Source of the DNA: UBA2705 sp963977125
GTDB taxonomy: Bacteria > Pseudomonadota > Alphaproteobacteria > Micavibrionales > Micavibrionaceae
Reading direction: 5' to 3'
NCBI GenBank assembly: GCA_963977125.1
Contig: CAXBNJ010000003.1
Span: forward strand, 358,378 to 422,377
Length of the DNA: 64,000 bases
The translations under genes and the position numbers were made by a program. The notes under the pieces were generated by a model that was not told where the DNA came from, did not search any database, and saw only the letters and a program-made list of their open reading frames with translations. Every line of letters begins with the position of its first letter. The stretch's first letter is position 1. Shown piece by piece: positions 52,765-61,180 of the stretch.

Positions 52765-53796
52765 CTATAAAAAGCTCTCGTATTTCTCTGCAAGAAATTC
52801 AGGGTAGGCCGTCCCTAAAAAACCTTGAATATTGTCTTGATGAGTTGAATCAATGGGAGGCCTTTTCTGGGCGGCGCATTTCAAGGCATTGGTTTCAAGA
52901 TTCATCAGCATAATGCGCAGCATAAGATAATGGTCTTCATTGCGCTTACTATTCTTTGTTATATCCACTACGCTGCGAAATTCATTCATGTAATCAGGGC
53001 TCATCTGCACAAATTGTTCAAAATTACATTTATCAAATAAACATGTTAAACGATTACCATAGGCCTTAACGGGTGGTTGTTGGGCGTAGCTCTCTATGTT
53101 TAATTTTTTAAGCCGTTTAATCATCGCTTCATTCGTGAATATCATCAAATCATCGGCTTTTTTAGCGGCTTGAGTAAAGGCATCAGCCATAATGAGGCGT
53201 GTTGTTGATGCAAAAGATTCTGACGAAATGCCGTATGATGTCCTTAATGTTTTTGACAGAACAAAGCGCGAGACTTCCAACATAGAGCGCGTTTGAAATT
53301 CAACGCTTAAAGGTCTGAAATACTGTTTGTCTTTTGATGGCGTAATAAATTGTGAGACAGCCACTGTCTGAGGTTTGAATTGGAGCTTTTCTTGCTGCTC
53401 AGAGCGAATAACGCCAGGGAGGCTTTCAGGGCTCTTAAAGCGAAATTTTCTAAAGGCTCCAAAAAACGCATCTGTTTTGTGGTCTTTAATTAAGTAATGA
53501 TCAGCAAATGCGTCAAATTCGTCTATTTCACATTTCAGGCCATTTTTATCAACAATCGTCGCGTTAGGATCCATATTGCGTTCTTCGCAAAATCCTAAAT
53601 ATCGAATGTGATGATGGAGATTTAATTTTTGACGATCATTGCCGCAAGCGATTATCGAGCATTGTTTATCATAGGCTGAAACATCATTGAACTGAGAATA
53701 AGAAAAGTCGCCCTTTTTAACAAAGTGCTGCCTTATAAGGGTGGATATAAATCCATCGGGTAGCGAATGACTATAGTAAGCAGAGGTCATTTTCAT
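52765..53796 (-). CDS. LuxI-like acyltransferase of the PEP-CTERM/exosortase-associated type
   Basis: A GNAT-fold acyltransferase related to autoinducer synthases. The invariant LuxI residues can be traced: E90, D92 and D95 in CEIDEFDAF, R116 in GAFRKFRF, and E174/R177 in MLEVSRFVLSK. The stretch YLGFCEERNMDP before them and the KTDAFFGAFR block fit the PEP-CTERM/exosortase-associated acyltransferase branch, thought to make N-acyl amino acids from acyl-ACP, rather than true homoserine-lactone synthases. Residues 200-255 match the second half of the fold (ADDLMIFTNEAMIKRLKKL). The 343 residues include a C-terminal extension of about 80 with no match I recognise. No exosortase gene lies in the window. 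It heads the minus-strand cluster. Confidence 0.8.
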   Translation of the reverse strand: MKMTSAYYSHSLPDGFISTLIRQHFVKKGDFSYSQFNDVSAYDKQCSIIACGNDRQKLNLHHHIRYLGFCEERNMDPNATIVDKNGLKCEIDEFDAFADHYLIKDHKTDAFFGAFRKFRFKSPESLPGVIRSEQQEKLQFKPQTVAVSQFITPSKDKQYFRPLSVEFQTRSMLEVSRFVLSKTLRTSYGISSESFASTTRLIMADAFTQAAKKADDLMIFTNEAMIKRLKKLNIESYAQQPPVKAYGNRLTCLFDKCNFEQFVQMSPDYMNEFRSVVDITKNSKRNEDHYLMLRIMLMNLETNALKCAAQKRPPIDSTHQDNIQGFLGTAYPEFLAEKYESFL

Positions 53797-53802
53797 CTGT
53801 CC

Positions 53803-53841
53803 AGTTTAGGGCTTAAAAAAAGTTCTAAGCCAAAAGTTTAG
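53803..53841 (-). promoter_or_regulatory. repeat pattern upstream of the acyltransferase gene
   Basis: GGCTTA (53810-53815) and TAAGCC (53826-53831) form an inverted repeat with a 10-base spacer, and AGTTTAG occurs at 53803-53809 and again at 53835-53841, 32 bases apart (about three helical turns). AraC proteins commonly bind direct repeats spaced by whole turns, so this may be the site of the neighbouring AraC regulator. Position and spacing are the only evidence. Confidence 0.28.
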
Positions 53842-53916
53842 CGTGAGCATGAAAATGTACCAGTAAACGGTAGTCTTTAGCAAATAAATGTTGTGATGTT
53901 TGTGGGGGAAAGGGAA

Positions 53917-53993
53917 TGGTAGCGGAAGAGGGACTCGAACCCCCGACACGCGGATTATGATTCCGCTGCTCTAACCAGCTGAGCTACTCCGCC
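53917..53993 (-). tRNA. tRNA-Met (anticodon CAT, elongator type)
   Basis: A 77-base cloverleaf on the minus strand with CCA encoded. The acceptor arm GGCGGAG pairs with TTCCGCT, the D-arm has AGCTCAGCTGGTTAGAGC, the anticodon stem GCGGA/TCCGC encloses ATCATAA (anticodon CAT at 53959-53957), and the T-arm has GGTTCGAGTC. The GGCGGxGTAGCTCAG start and CTACCA end match elongator tRNA-Met of alphaproteobacteria. The G1-T72 pair is a wobble and not the mismatch of initiator tRNA. A tRNA-Ile with lysidine is less likely. Confidence 0.93.
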
Positions 53994-54046
53994 ATCATAA
54001 AGGATGGATAGGTAACGATAGGGCTTTACGCCTTTTCGATTGCAGT

Positions 54047-54075
54047 TTTATGCCGTGATTGGGGCGCTTTGTCAA
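54047..54075 (-). promoter_or_regulatory. promoter of the tRNA-Met gene
   Basis: On the minus strand TTGACA (54075-54070), a 17-base spacer and CATAAA (54052-54047), about 55 bases before the tRNA 5' end. Confidence 0.6.
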
Positions 54076-54083
54076 GGGTATTT

Positions 54084-55274
54084 TTATGCGACAAGCTTAA
54101 TTTGTGAATTTTCTGTGCCGGATATCCAGCCACCGCCAATAACTTGCGCGCCGCGATAGCACACAGCGGCTTGCCCAGGGGCAATGCCATATTGTGGCGT
54201 GGCGAGGGTTAAGGTGCCATTGCCGTCCATATCAATGCTTAATCGTGCAGGCATAGGCTGCGAGACTGAGCGTAATTTTGTTTCTATGTCTAAGCTCTCG
54301 CCTGGGCCGACGCCAAGCCAGTTGGCTTTACCGATATGAATGATGTCACGCGCCAAGGCTTCTTTGGGGCCTGCAGTGACGGTGTTCGCCGCCGCATCCA
54401 CAGCCACCACATAAAAGGGATCGTTGCTGCCATTGTGACCGCCGCCAATGCCAAGGCCGCGCCTCTGCCCGATTGTATAGTGAATAATGCCGTTATGTTG
54501 GCCAAGCACAGTGCCGTGAATATCAATGATATCACCGGGTTTTTCGGCCTCGGGCTTTATTTTCTTCACAATGCTTGCGTAATCACCATTAGGGACAAAG
54601 CAAATATCTTGGCTGTCTGGCTTATCGGCATTAATCAGGGCAAAACGCTCCGCGTGTTTGCGGGTAATGTCTTTTGTCCAGCCACCAAGGGGGAAGCGTA
54701 GAAATTCTAATTGTTCTTGCGTGGTCGCAAATAAGAAATAGCTTTGGTCTTTTGTTGTGTCGACCGCGCGATGTAATTCTGACTGGCCTGTTTCTTCATT
54801 TTTGATTTGCTGCACATAGTGACCTGTGGCCATGCAGTCAGCATCAAGGTCTTGCGCGGCTTCAAGTAAATCGCGGAATTTAACGGTTTGGTTACAGCGC
54901 ACGCACGGTATCGGCGTTTCGCCCTTCATATAGCTTTCAACAAAATCATCAATAACGGATTGTTTAAAACGGCTTTCATAGTCCAGCACATAATGAGGAA
55001 AGCCGAGCGTTTCGGCAATGCGGCGCGCATCATAAATATCTTGGCCTGCACAGCACGCACCTTTGCGCTCTATAGCCGCGCCGTGATCATAGAGCTGCAA
55101 GGTTATGCCGATCACGTCATAGCCTTGCTCATGCAGCAGCGCCGCCGTAACAGAGCTATCAACTCCGCCGGACATGGCGACTACAACGCGTGTATCTTCT
55201 GGTTTTTTATCTATGCCTAATGAATTCATGCACTGTATATAAGCGTTTGCGTGTGAAAAATCAAGTTTTTTCAT
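54084..55274 (-). CDS. mnmA: tRNA 2-thiouridine(34) synthase MnmA
   Basis: Thiolates U34 of tRNA-Lys, Glu and Gln. The P-loop is AMSGGVDSS, and the catalytic cysteines sit in PCVRCNQTVKF and SQDICFVP. GHYVQQ, TIGQRRGLGIGG and the C-terminal RAQVIGGGWI beta domain follow. The 396 residues are normal. The long start at 55274 has AAGGAGA about 13 bases upstream. ATG 55229 (MNSLG) has no ribosome-binding site but matches the usual N-terminus better, so the start is open. Confidence 0.95.
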   Translation of the reverse strand: MKKLDFSHANAYIQCMNSLGIDKKPEDTRVVVAMSGGVDSSVTAALLHEQGYDVIGITLQLYDHGAAIERKGACCAGQDIYDARRIAETLGFPHYVLDYESRFKQSVIDDFVESYMKGETPIPCVRCNQTVKFRDLLEAAQDLDADCMATGHYVQQIKNEETGQSELHRAVDTTKDQSYFLFATTQEQLEFLRFPLGGWTKDITRKHAERFALINADKPDSQDICFVPNGDYASIVKKIKPEAEKPGDIIDIHGTVLGQHNGIIHYTIGQRRGLGIGGGHNGSNDPFYVVAVDAAANTVTAGPKEALARDIIHIGKANWLGVGPGESLDIETKLRSVSQPMPARLSIDMDGNGTLTLATPQYGIAPGQAAVCYRGAQVIGGGWISGTENSQIKLVA

Positions 55275-55447
55275 ATTGCGATAATCTTCTCCTTATGCGG
55301 GGCTCAATGCGCAGGGTTGCTGCGCTGAAGCATTGATTCTAGGGCGAAATTAAGCACCCTCGCTGTACATTTTAGCGCGATTACCCTATAAAGGTTTTGG
55401 GAATAAATAATAATAAAAAAATAAATACAGAAAATAGGGAGAATATT

Positions 55448-55900
55448 ATGCTATTAAAAGCGTATAATAACGTCTTAAAACGCAGCTTCGGTACGTTCAG
55501 TGCCGAAGATAAAGCCTTTCAATGTAATTACGACATAACGATTAGTAAGGATGATCAGGGCTTTTATAAAGTGAATGATACGACCTTAGACGGCCTGACT
55601 TTGTTTATTAATGCCCGCCGTGATGATCTGGATGAGGGGTGGGCACGTAATTTTTCAACATTTTGTGATAATTTAATGGAAGATATCGCCCGCTATATTG
55701 ATATGACGGCGCGTCGTGGCGGTTACCCGTGTAATCATCACTCAAGCTTTAACGTGAAAACATATCAAGGTGATTTATGGGCAGAGCTAAAATTAAGCTC
55801 TAATCCGGGGCATGAAAGCAGCTATGATCCTAAGAGTAATAAAGCGCATCAAGGCAGCTTTGTTGGCCGCCCAGAAGAATTCAGACGTATGCCTTATTAA
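55448..55900 (+). CDS. small protein of unknown function
   Basis: I do not recognise this 150-residue protein. It starts at ATG 55448 with AGGGAG six bases upstream; the frame extends further back but without a site. No signal peptide is seen. It has one Cys in FQCNYD and more in FCDNL and YPCNHH, and the C-terminal third (GHESSYDPKSNKAHQGSFVGRPEEF) is polar and probably disordered. It is a single-gene unit, divergent from mnmA. Confidence 0.72.
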   Translation: MLLKAYNNVLKRSFGTFSAEDKAFQCNYDITISKDDQGFYKVNDTTLDGLTLFINARRDDLDEGWARNFSTFCDNLMEDIARYIDMTARRGGYPCNHHSSFNVKTYQGDLWAELKLSSNPGHESSYDPKSNKAHQGSFVGRPEEFRRMPY

Positions 55901-55960
55901 TAGGCCATCTAAAAAAAGATGACCCATATGCGGCGGGGTATGTTGGAGGCTGACCTATCT

Positions 55961-56485
55961 TTATCTTAAAAGGGCGAGGCTATCACGCATAGCTTTATAG
56001 GCGGTGACCGCATTGCCCCTTGGGTCTGCTGCGGGGCTGCTCATCAACCAAAGACCCATGATCTTTTTCGTTTTAAGGGTCGGGAACACAAAATAATATA
56101 TTGTGCCGTGGCTTGTTGTACGAATAAGCTCGACGGCTTTATGGCCACTTGACAGCTTGTAATGTTTTTCCTGAACTTCGCCAGCATAGCCGCCCGCTTT
56201 TTGACGTGCATGTTCGGTTTTAAGAAAGGTGCTAATATTGCCTACTGAGCCCGTATCTTTAAGTAAGATAGATAACGAATAAGGCGGTTTGCCGTAGGTG
56301 AACGGGATGTTATAGGGATCTTTGTCCGGATTGCTCATATCAAGATGAATGCTATCAGGATAAGAAAAAGACAGGCCGAGCCCGACATTCTTATAATCGA
56401 CAGCCTGTGCACTGGATATGCTAAAAATGCTGAGTGTTATGAGGGTAAGAAGAAATACAATTCTTTGTGATTTTAATAAAAACAT
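55961..56485 (-). CDS. exported protein of unknown function
   Basis: A 174-residue protein with a signal peptide (LLKSQRIVFLLTLITLSIFS, cut near SAQA). The mature part begins with YKNVGLGLSFSYPDSIHL, a pattern seen in periplasmic or lipoprotein-type beta-rich domains of the PsbP/DUF1795 kind, and ends with AYKAMRDSLALLR. Function unknown. The ATG at 56485 lies seven bases after AAGGTG. Earlier in-frame ATGs (56575, 56491) are less likely. Confidence 0.75.
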   Translation of the reverse strand: MFLLKSQRIVFLLTLITLSIFSISSAQAVDYKNVGLGLSFSYPDSIHLDMSNPDKDPYNIPFTYGKPPYSLSILLKDTGSVGNISTFLKTEHARQKAGGYAGEVQEKHYKLSSGHKAVELIRTTSHGTIYYFVFPTLKTKKIMGLWLMSSPAADPRGNAVTAYKAMRDSLALLR

Positions 56486-56680
56486 GGTCATGCACCTTAG
56501 CTGATCGTTTGACGTTGGCTGTTTAACTGTGAACTTAATCGCGTTAATTATGTCAGGGCAAAATGGGCAAATCAAGATGTTTTGTAGAAGTTTTTAACAG
56601 CCCTCACCACAAAGTAGTAAATGTAGAGCCGTAAAGATTTGGCGCTTTTCTTTGTCGGTGGAAGCTGGGCGAGCTGGTGT

Positions 56681-57184
56681 TTAATCTTCAGAAAAAAGCG
56701 CTGTAATGCGGCACTTTTCAGGGCTGGTTTCTGCCCATGTCGTCGCGCTATTTACGAAGTCACAAAGCATGCCTGCGCCGTAATAATAGGCAATTTCTTT
56801 TATATAAGATTTATCGCTATATTGCCCAAGCAAATGAACAATGCCATGCATGGCTGGGTTATGACCGACAATAAGGATGGTTTTATATTTGTCGTCAGTG
56901 TCTTTGATAAGACTAGCTAAGTCTACTGGCATACAGCCATAGATGATGTCGTCGAAAATAATCTCTGGTGTGTCGATGGTTTCGAGCAAGGCAGCGAGTG
57001 TCTCACGTGTGCGCGTGGCCCCAGAACAGTAAATCAAATCAGGCTGCATAGTGTTGTCTTGCATGATTTGGCCAATGCGCTGCGCGTGGGCATAGCCTTC
57101 TGCAGAGAGGTGACACTCAAAATTCGGGCCAGGGCCAGAGCGCTCATCATATTCGCAATGTCTTAGAATATAGATATGTTTCAT
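56681..57184 (-). CDS. sixA: SixA-type histidine phosphatase
   Basis: Histidine phosphatase superfamily, small SixA-like form (167 residues). The catalytic motif is ILRHCEYDER, with the phosphoacceptor H9; the usual RHG or RHA is RHC here. The second His lies in LIVGHNPAMHGI, and RTRETL supplies another phosphate ligand. In other bacteria SixA dephosphorylates histidine phosphotransfer proteins. The partner here is unknown. It stands alone between an exported protein and rpmG. Confidence 0.85.
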   Translation of the reverse strand: MKHIYILRHCEYDERSGPGPNFECHLSAEGYAHAQRIGQIMQDNTMQPDLIYCSGATRTRETLAALLETIDTPEIIFDDIIYGCMPVDLASLIKDTDDKYKTILIVGHNPAMHGIVHLLGQYSDKSYIKEIAYYYGAGMLCDFVNSATTWAETSPEKCRITALFSED

Positions 57185-57235
57185 GGCTATATTGGCTCTT
57201 TTAGTAACGCGTAATCAAAAAATTGTTTAGCTAAT

Positions 57236-57266
57236 AAAAAAGCGCTCTTAAATATGAGCGCTTTTT
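57236..57266. terminator. bidirectional terminator between rpmG and sixA
   Basis: AGCGCTC (57241-57247) pairs with GAGCGCT (57256-57262) with flanking A- and T-runs. It lies just past the rpmG stop on the minus strand. Confidence 0.85.
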
Positions 57267-57304
57267 AAAAATTATGAGCAAAATCTGCTGATGCGCAATG
57301 TCAC

Positions 57305-57535
57305 CTAGTTCTTTTTAGAAGGAGGCATTTTCTTTTCAACAAAATCAACATGCATACCAGGCTTGCCTGTTTCTGTGTTGATTGCACGTGGATCAAATTT
57401 GCGGAATTTCATTTTTTCCGTGATGTTACGTACATTTTTCTTGATGTAATATGTGAAGCCTGTTGGGTTGCCTTTAGCATTTGTCCCAGTGCTTACAAGA
57501 CGGATTTTTTCCATTGCGCCTTTTTTAGTAGCCAT
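57305..57535 (-). CDS. rpmG: 50S ribosomal protein L33
   Basis: Zinc-free (C-minus) form of bL33: KIRLVSTGTNAKG, then TYYIKKNVRNITEKMKFRKFDPRA and a final basic end. No CxxC pairs are present. At 76 residues it is about 20 longer than usual: a short insert after LVSTG (TNAKGNPTG) and a longer C-terminal segment (NTETGKPGMHVDF then EKKMPPSKKN). A promoter with a 16-base spacer lies 117 bases upstream. Confidence 0.93.
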   Translation of the reverse strand: MATKKGAMEKIRLVSTGTNAKGNPTGFTYYIKKNVRNITEKMKFRKFDPRAINTETGKPGMHVDFVEKKMPPSKKN

Positions 57536-57651
57536 AGTTCTTACCTTTTCTAATTTTCAGTTCTCAATACACTATTTGTATCTTGGTTTGTCTCTTTGAT
57601 ATCGCGTATGGCCTAAGGTTCGCCTACGGCAAATAAATAATTCAGATGCGC

Positions 57652-57679
57652 ACAATACTTGTTTCTGTGACTATGTCAA
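57652..57679 (-). promoter_or_regulatory. rpmG promoter
   Basis: On the minus strand TTGACA (57679-57674), 16-base spacer, TATTGT (57657-57652). The rest of the 57536-57769 gap shows no gene. Confidence 0.55.
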
Positions 57680-57769
57680 GCATGAAATTTAGCGTTTTTC
57701 ACTCGCGAACATAGCGCTCCCCGTTAAGTGAACCGTGCCTCGTCGTATATTTATGCCAGTATACGCTTT

Positions 57770-60115
57770 TTAATTATTCGTGTTGGGGCCTTTGCGTTTG
57801 TGTTTTGGGGTTGTTTTCTTTTTTTTCTTCTTTTTCTTGCTGTATTTATCGCCGGGCTTGCTGTTTGACGAATGGTTTGGCTTGTAGCTGGACTTACGTC
57901 CGGATTTGCTGCCAGGGCGCGTTCTTTTGATAACGAATCCGGGGATCTCGGCGCCGCCTTCGCCAACAACTTCAAAAACGGTTGATCCGCTCATGCCATA
58001 GGCTTCTTTAAGGCGCACGGTAATGGCCGCGCCAAGACGATAAACGCGGCGTGATTTACGGCCGATTAAAGCGTGTTGTTCTTCGTCATGTATATAGAAG
58101 TCATCGGGAAGCGTTCTTATCGGGATGATTCCATCGGCGCCGCTCTCTGTTAAGGCGACAAATAAGCCGAATCGTGAAAGGCCGCTAATTCGCCCTTCAA
58201 ACTCAGCGCCGACTTTATCTTCCATGAAGCGAGCAACAAAGCGATCTGTCGTTGCGTATTCGGCGCTCATCGATTTACGCTCATTGGTCGATATGGTCTC
58301 GCATATTTCATCAAGGCGCATGACTTCATCATCTTTGAGGCCGCCGGGGCCTAAATTAAATTCCCGAATCAGGGCGCGATGGACGATTAAATCAGCATAA
58401 CGGCGAATAGGAGACGTGAAATGCGTGTAATGGGTCAACGCCAAGCCGAAATGCCCAATATTCTCTGGGGAATATATGGCTTGGGATTGTGTGCGTAGAA
58501 TTGTCTGATTAATAAGTGGCGCATATTCTAATGAACGGGCTTTTTTCAAAATCATATTCAAGCCAGCGGGCGTAGGTTTGTTGCCTTTAGGCAGTGATAA
58601 GCCGAAACCTTCTAAGAAAGTACGGGCGTTATCAAGCTTTTCTGCTTTCGGCAGGTCATGAATGCGGTAAATACCATTGGTTTTACTTTTAGAGAGGGCG
58701 AGGGCAGAGGCGACATTGGCCAGCACCATAAATTCCTCAATCAACATATGGGCATCAAGGCGCGCGCGGCGTGTGACCCCTGTCATCTGTCCTTTTTCTG
58801 TAATGAGTATCTGGCGCTCCGGTAGGTCCAGATCGAGCGCACCGCGTTTCTCGCGCGCTTTACGTAGTATTGCGAAGGCATCGTAAAGCGGGTTAATCAC
58901 CTCATCCATTATATGGCTGGTGGTGTCGTCTGTTAAGCCGTCTTTCGCCGCTTGGACTTGCTCGTAAGTAAGGCGAGCGACGGACTTCATTAAGCCGCGA
59001 ACAAATTTGTATTTTTGCAGCTCGCCATCTTGGTCTATATATAGGTGTACGGCCATACAGGCACGGTTTTCGTTTGGACGCAGTGAGCACAGGCCATTAG
59101 AGAGAACCTCAGGCAGCATCGGAATAACGCGATCTGGGAAATAGGTCGAGTTTGAACGTCTCAAGGCTTCACGGTCGAGTGGTTTGCTATGCTCTACATA
59201 ATAAGCCACGTCAGCAATTGCGACCATTAAATGGAAGCCGCCTGGATTGCGGGCTTGGTCAGGGTCGGGTTCAGCAAAGACAGCGTCATCAAAATCACGT
59301 GCATCAGCGCCATCAATCGTGACTAAAGGAATGCTTCGTAAGTCGTCGCGCCCTTTTGGTGAAGGCACGTCCATATTTTCCGTTTCTTTTAAGACGGCAT
59401 CGGGGAAGGTGAGGGACAAATTGTTTTCATGTGCGGAAATTAAGCTGAATATATTGGTGTCGCCCTCATTGCCAAGAATCTCAACAACTTTGCAGTTCTT
59501 GTTTTTGCTACCGCGCGCAGGTAGTGGGTCAGCCAGTACAACATCGCCAACTTTGCCAATGCCGATATTTTTTCCAGTAATAGAGTAGCGATCGCGTGCT
59601 TTTTTCTCAACAGGGCGAAGCTCTAGGCCTTCGGGTGTTTCTTGGATGATTCCGAGGATGCGATCGCGATTGGCATCAATGGTCTTGATTATATGGGCTT
59701 CATAAAGCTTATCAGAAAGCTTATGTAAGCGCGCAAGGGCTTGGTCGCCTTCTTTGAGGGCGGGGTGGCCTTTTTTGCTAGGGCGCAGCTCTATGCGTGG
59801 CGGTGGGCCTTGTAGTTCTTCGTCCCATTTAAGGGGGGTGGCGAAAACATCGCCGTCAATATCGATTTCGCTGACCTGAATGGTTGTGACAACGGGTAGG
59901 CTATCGGGGATCATATAAAGATTGCCCTGTTTAACGATAAGCTCCTTATTCTCAAGCGATTTTAGTGCGCGCTTAACGTCTATACGGTCATCACCTTTAA
60001 TACCGAAGCCTTTGCATATGTCGCTTTTTGCAGCGGGGCCTGCAAAGTAACGAATAAAGTCTAATATTTCTTGCTCGCTAGGGGCGGTGTATTCGGGAGG
60101 GGCTGTATCAGTCAC
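57770..60115 (-). CDS. rnr: ribonuclease R
   Basis: Processive 3'-5' exoribonuclease. Order: N-terminal winged-helix/cold-shock region, RNB domain with VTIDGADARDFDDAVFAEPD (all four metal-binding Asp), GLCSLRPNENRACMAVHLYID and HFTSPIRRYADLIVHR, then an S1 domain (FEGRISGLSRFGLFVALTESGADGIIP) and a very Lys-rich C-terminal tail. The frame runs to 60340, but the first 75 codons are not RNase R-like. GTG 60115 has TAGGA nine bases upstream and begins VTDTAPPEYTAPS, giving 781 residues. It is single-domain and intact, unlike the tandem-RNB protein at 12569-16027. Confidence 0.92.
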   Translation of the reverse strand: MTDTAPPEYTAPSEQEILDFIRYFAGPAAKSDICKGFGIKGDDRIDVKRALKSLENKELIVKQGNLYMIPDSLPVVTTIQVSEIDIDGDVFATPLKWDEELQGPPPRIELRPSKKGHPALKEGDQALARLHKLSDKLYEAHIIKTIDANRDRILGIIQETPEGLELRPVEKKARDRYSITGKNIGIGKVGDVVLADPLPARGSKNKNCKVVEILGNEGDTNIFSLISAHENNLSLTFPDAVLKETENMDVPSPKGRDDLRSIPLVTIDGADARDFDDAVFAEPDPDQARNPGGFHLMVAIADVAYYVEHSKPLDREALRRSNSTYFPDRVIPMLPEVLSNGLCSLRPNENRACMAVHLYIDQDGELQKYKFVRGLMKSVARLTYEQVQAAKDGLTDDTTSHIMDEVINPLYDAFAILRKAREKRGALDLDLPERQILITEKGQMTGVTRRARLDAHMLIEEFMVLANVASALALSKSKTNGIYRIHDLPKAEKLDNARTFLEGFGLSLPKGNKPTPAGLNMILKKARSLEYAPLINQTILRTQSQAIYSPENIGHFGLALTHYTHFTSPIRRYADLIVHRALIREFNLGPGGLKDDEVMRLDEICETISTNERKSMSAEYATTDRFVARFMEDKVGAEFEGRISGLSRFGLFVALTESGADGIIPIRTLPDDFYIHDEEQHALIGRKSRRVYRLGAAITVRLKEAYGMSGSTVFEVVGEGGAEIPGFVIKRTRPGSKSGRKSSYKPNHSSNSKPGDKYSKKKKKKKKTTPKHKRKGPNTNN

Positions 60116-60416
60116 TATGGGTAATCCTACGTAATAATTTATCCTTATATGATGCGCTACTCTTATATAAGGTGCAAGTACAGATATAAGCGGTATGAAT
60201 AGAATAGTGGATAGCAAGCCCCTTGACGACTCAGAATGGCTCGCGTATACCATCCTTCCAAGGTGTTTCCAATTGAGGGGCGCTGTGGTTTTTAGATGTT
60301 GATGGATGGTTTTTGGTGGGTATGTATAAATATCGAGCAAAACTATCGGAATTATTCTGAAAATAGGCCTGAGCTGGCGCTATGACTCATTAAATGTGAA
60401 AAAATGAGATTAGGTG

Positions 60417-60445
60417 TTGACAAAAGATTGGGCGCTGCGTATATT
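60417..60445 (+). promoter_or_regulatory. str operon promoter
   Basis: TTGACA (60417-60422), exactly 17 bases, TATATT (60440-60445): a near-consensus vegetative promoter. It predicts a leader of about 320 bases before rpsL. Confidence 0.85.
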
Positions 60446-60525
60446 CCGCGCACATATTAAAAGGATGGGCTGGCCGTAGGTCGTGCTATTACTGTATTGG
60501 TTTGATCTAAACGCAGCTCGTTGTT

Positions 60526-60572
60526 CTTAATTTCGTAAGCCGGTAAAAAATATTTTTACTAAAGAAATTAAG
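60526..60572 (+). promoter_or_regulatory. nested inverted repeat in the rpsL leader
   Basis: CTTAATTTC (60526-60534) pairs with GAAATTAAG (60564-60572). Inside it GTAAAAA (60543-60549) pairs with TTTTTAC (60553-60559). The two stems can form one long hairpin. It is roughly 200 bases before rpsL and could control the operon, but no known family is evident. Confidence 0.5.
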
Positions 60573-60772
60573 CGCAACATCTGGCCCGGCTCCTTAAGTT
60601 ACTTATATAAAGACTTGTTTTGTATAAATGGCTTATTAAAGGTGCCGGTTTTGTTTTTGGGCGGCTAGATGCTCTGCGGATTAAGAAACTGTCAACTCGT
60701 TGGCGCTCTTCTTCCTGCATAAAGCTTCTCATCCTGAATAAATGAACTGTAGTGAAAAAGAGGTTTGGTCTT

Positions 60773-61156
60773 ATGCCAACTATTCAACAATTAATTCGTA
60801 AGCCCCGCGCTGTCGGTGGTAAAAAAGCCATGAAGGCTAAAAAAACACGTGCACTTAAAGAGTGTCCACAACGTCGTGGCGTTTGCACGCGTGTTTATAC
60901 AACAACACCTAAGAAGCCGAACTCAGCTTTGCGTAAAGTCGCTAAGGTCCGTTTGACTACAGGTTTTGAAGTGATTTGTTACATCCCTGGTGAAGGCCAT
61001 AACCTGCAAGAGCACAGTGTTGTTCTCGTTCGTGGCGGTCGTATTAAAGATTTACCGGGTGTGCGTTATACGATTGTTCGTGGCGCACTTGATACGCAAG
61101 GTGTTAAGGATCGTAAGCAGGCTCGTTCACGTTACGGCGCTAAACGTCCTAAGTAA
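60773..61156 (+). CDS. rpsL: 30S ribosomal protein S12
   Basis: Decoding-centre protein. MPTIQQLIRKPR, LKECPQRRGVCTRVYTTTPKKPNSALRKVAKVRL, and GEGHNLQEHSVVLVRGGRIKDLPGVRY are diagnostic. K43-type and K88-type positions (TPKKPNS, RIKDLPG) carry the streptomycin-sensitive residues. ATG 60773, nine bases after AGAGG, is preferred over the frame start at 60752. 127 residues. First gene of the str operon. Confidence 0.97.
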   Translation: MPTIQQLIRKPRAVGGKKAMKAKKTRALKECPQRRGVCTRVYTTTPKKPNSALRKVAKVRLTTGFEVICYIPGEGHNLQEHSVVLVRGGRIKDLPGVRYTIVRGALDTQGVKDRKQARSRYGAKRPK

Positions 61157-61180
61157 GTTAGAATTAAGAGGATTTAAAAT

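Larger units (their letters stand above)
60116..60772. other. 657-base gap between rnr and rpsL
   Basis: The left part (60116-60340) is read by an N-terminal extension of the rnr frame that I reject; it should hold the rnr promoter. The right part contains the str operon promoter (60417-60445) and a leader with a nested inverted repeat (60526-60572). No tRNA or further gene is seen. Confidence 0.6.

Noticed and set aside
57770..60340. 856-residue version of RNase R
   Set aside because: The first 75 codons show no RNase R similarity. GTG 60115 has a ribosome-binding site and starts a normal N-terminus.
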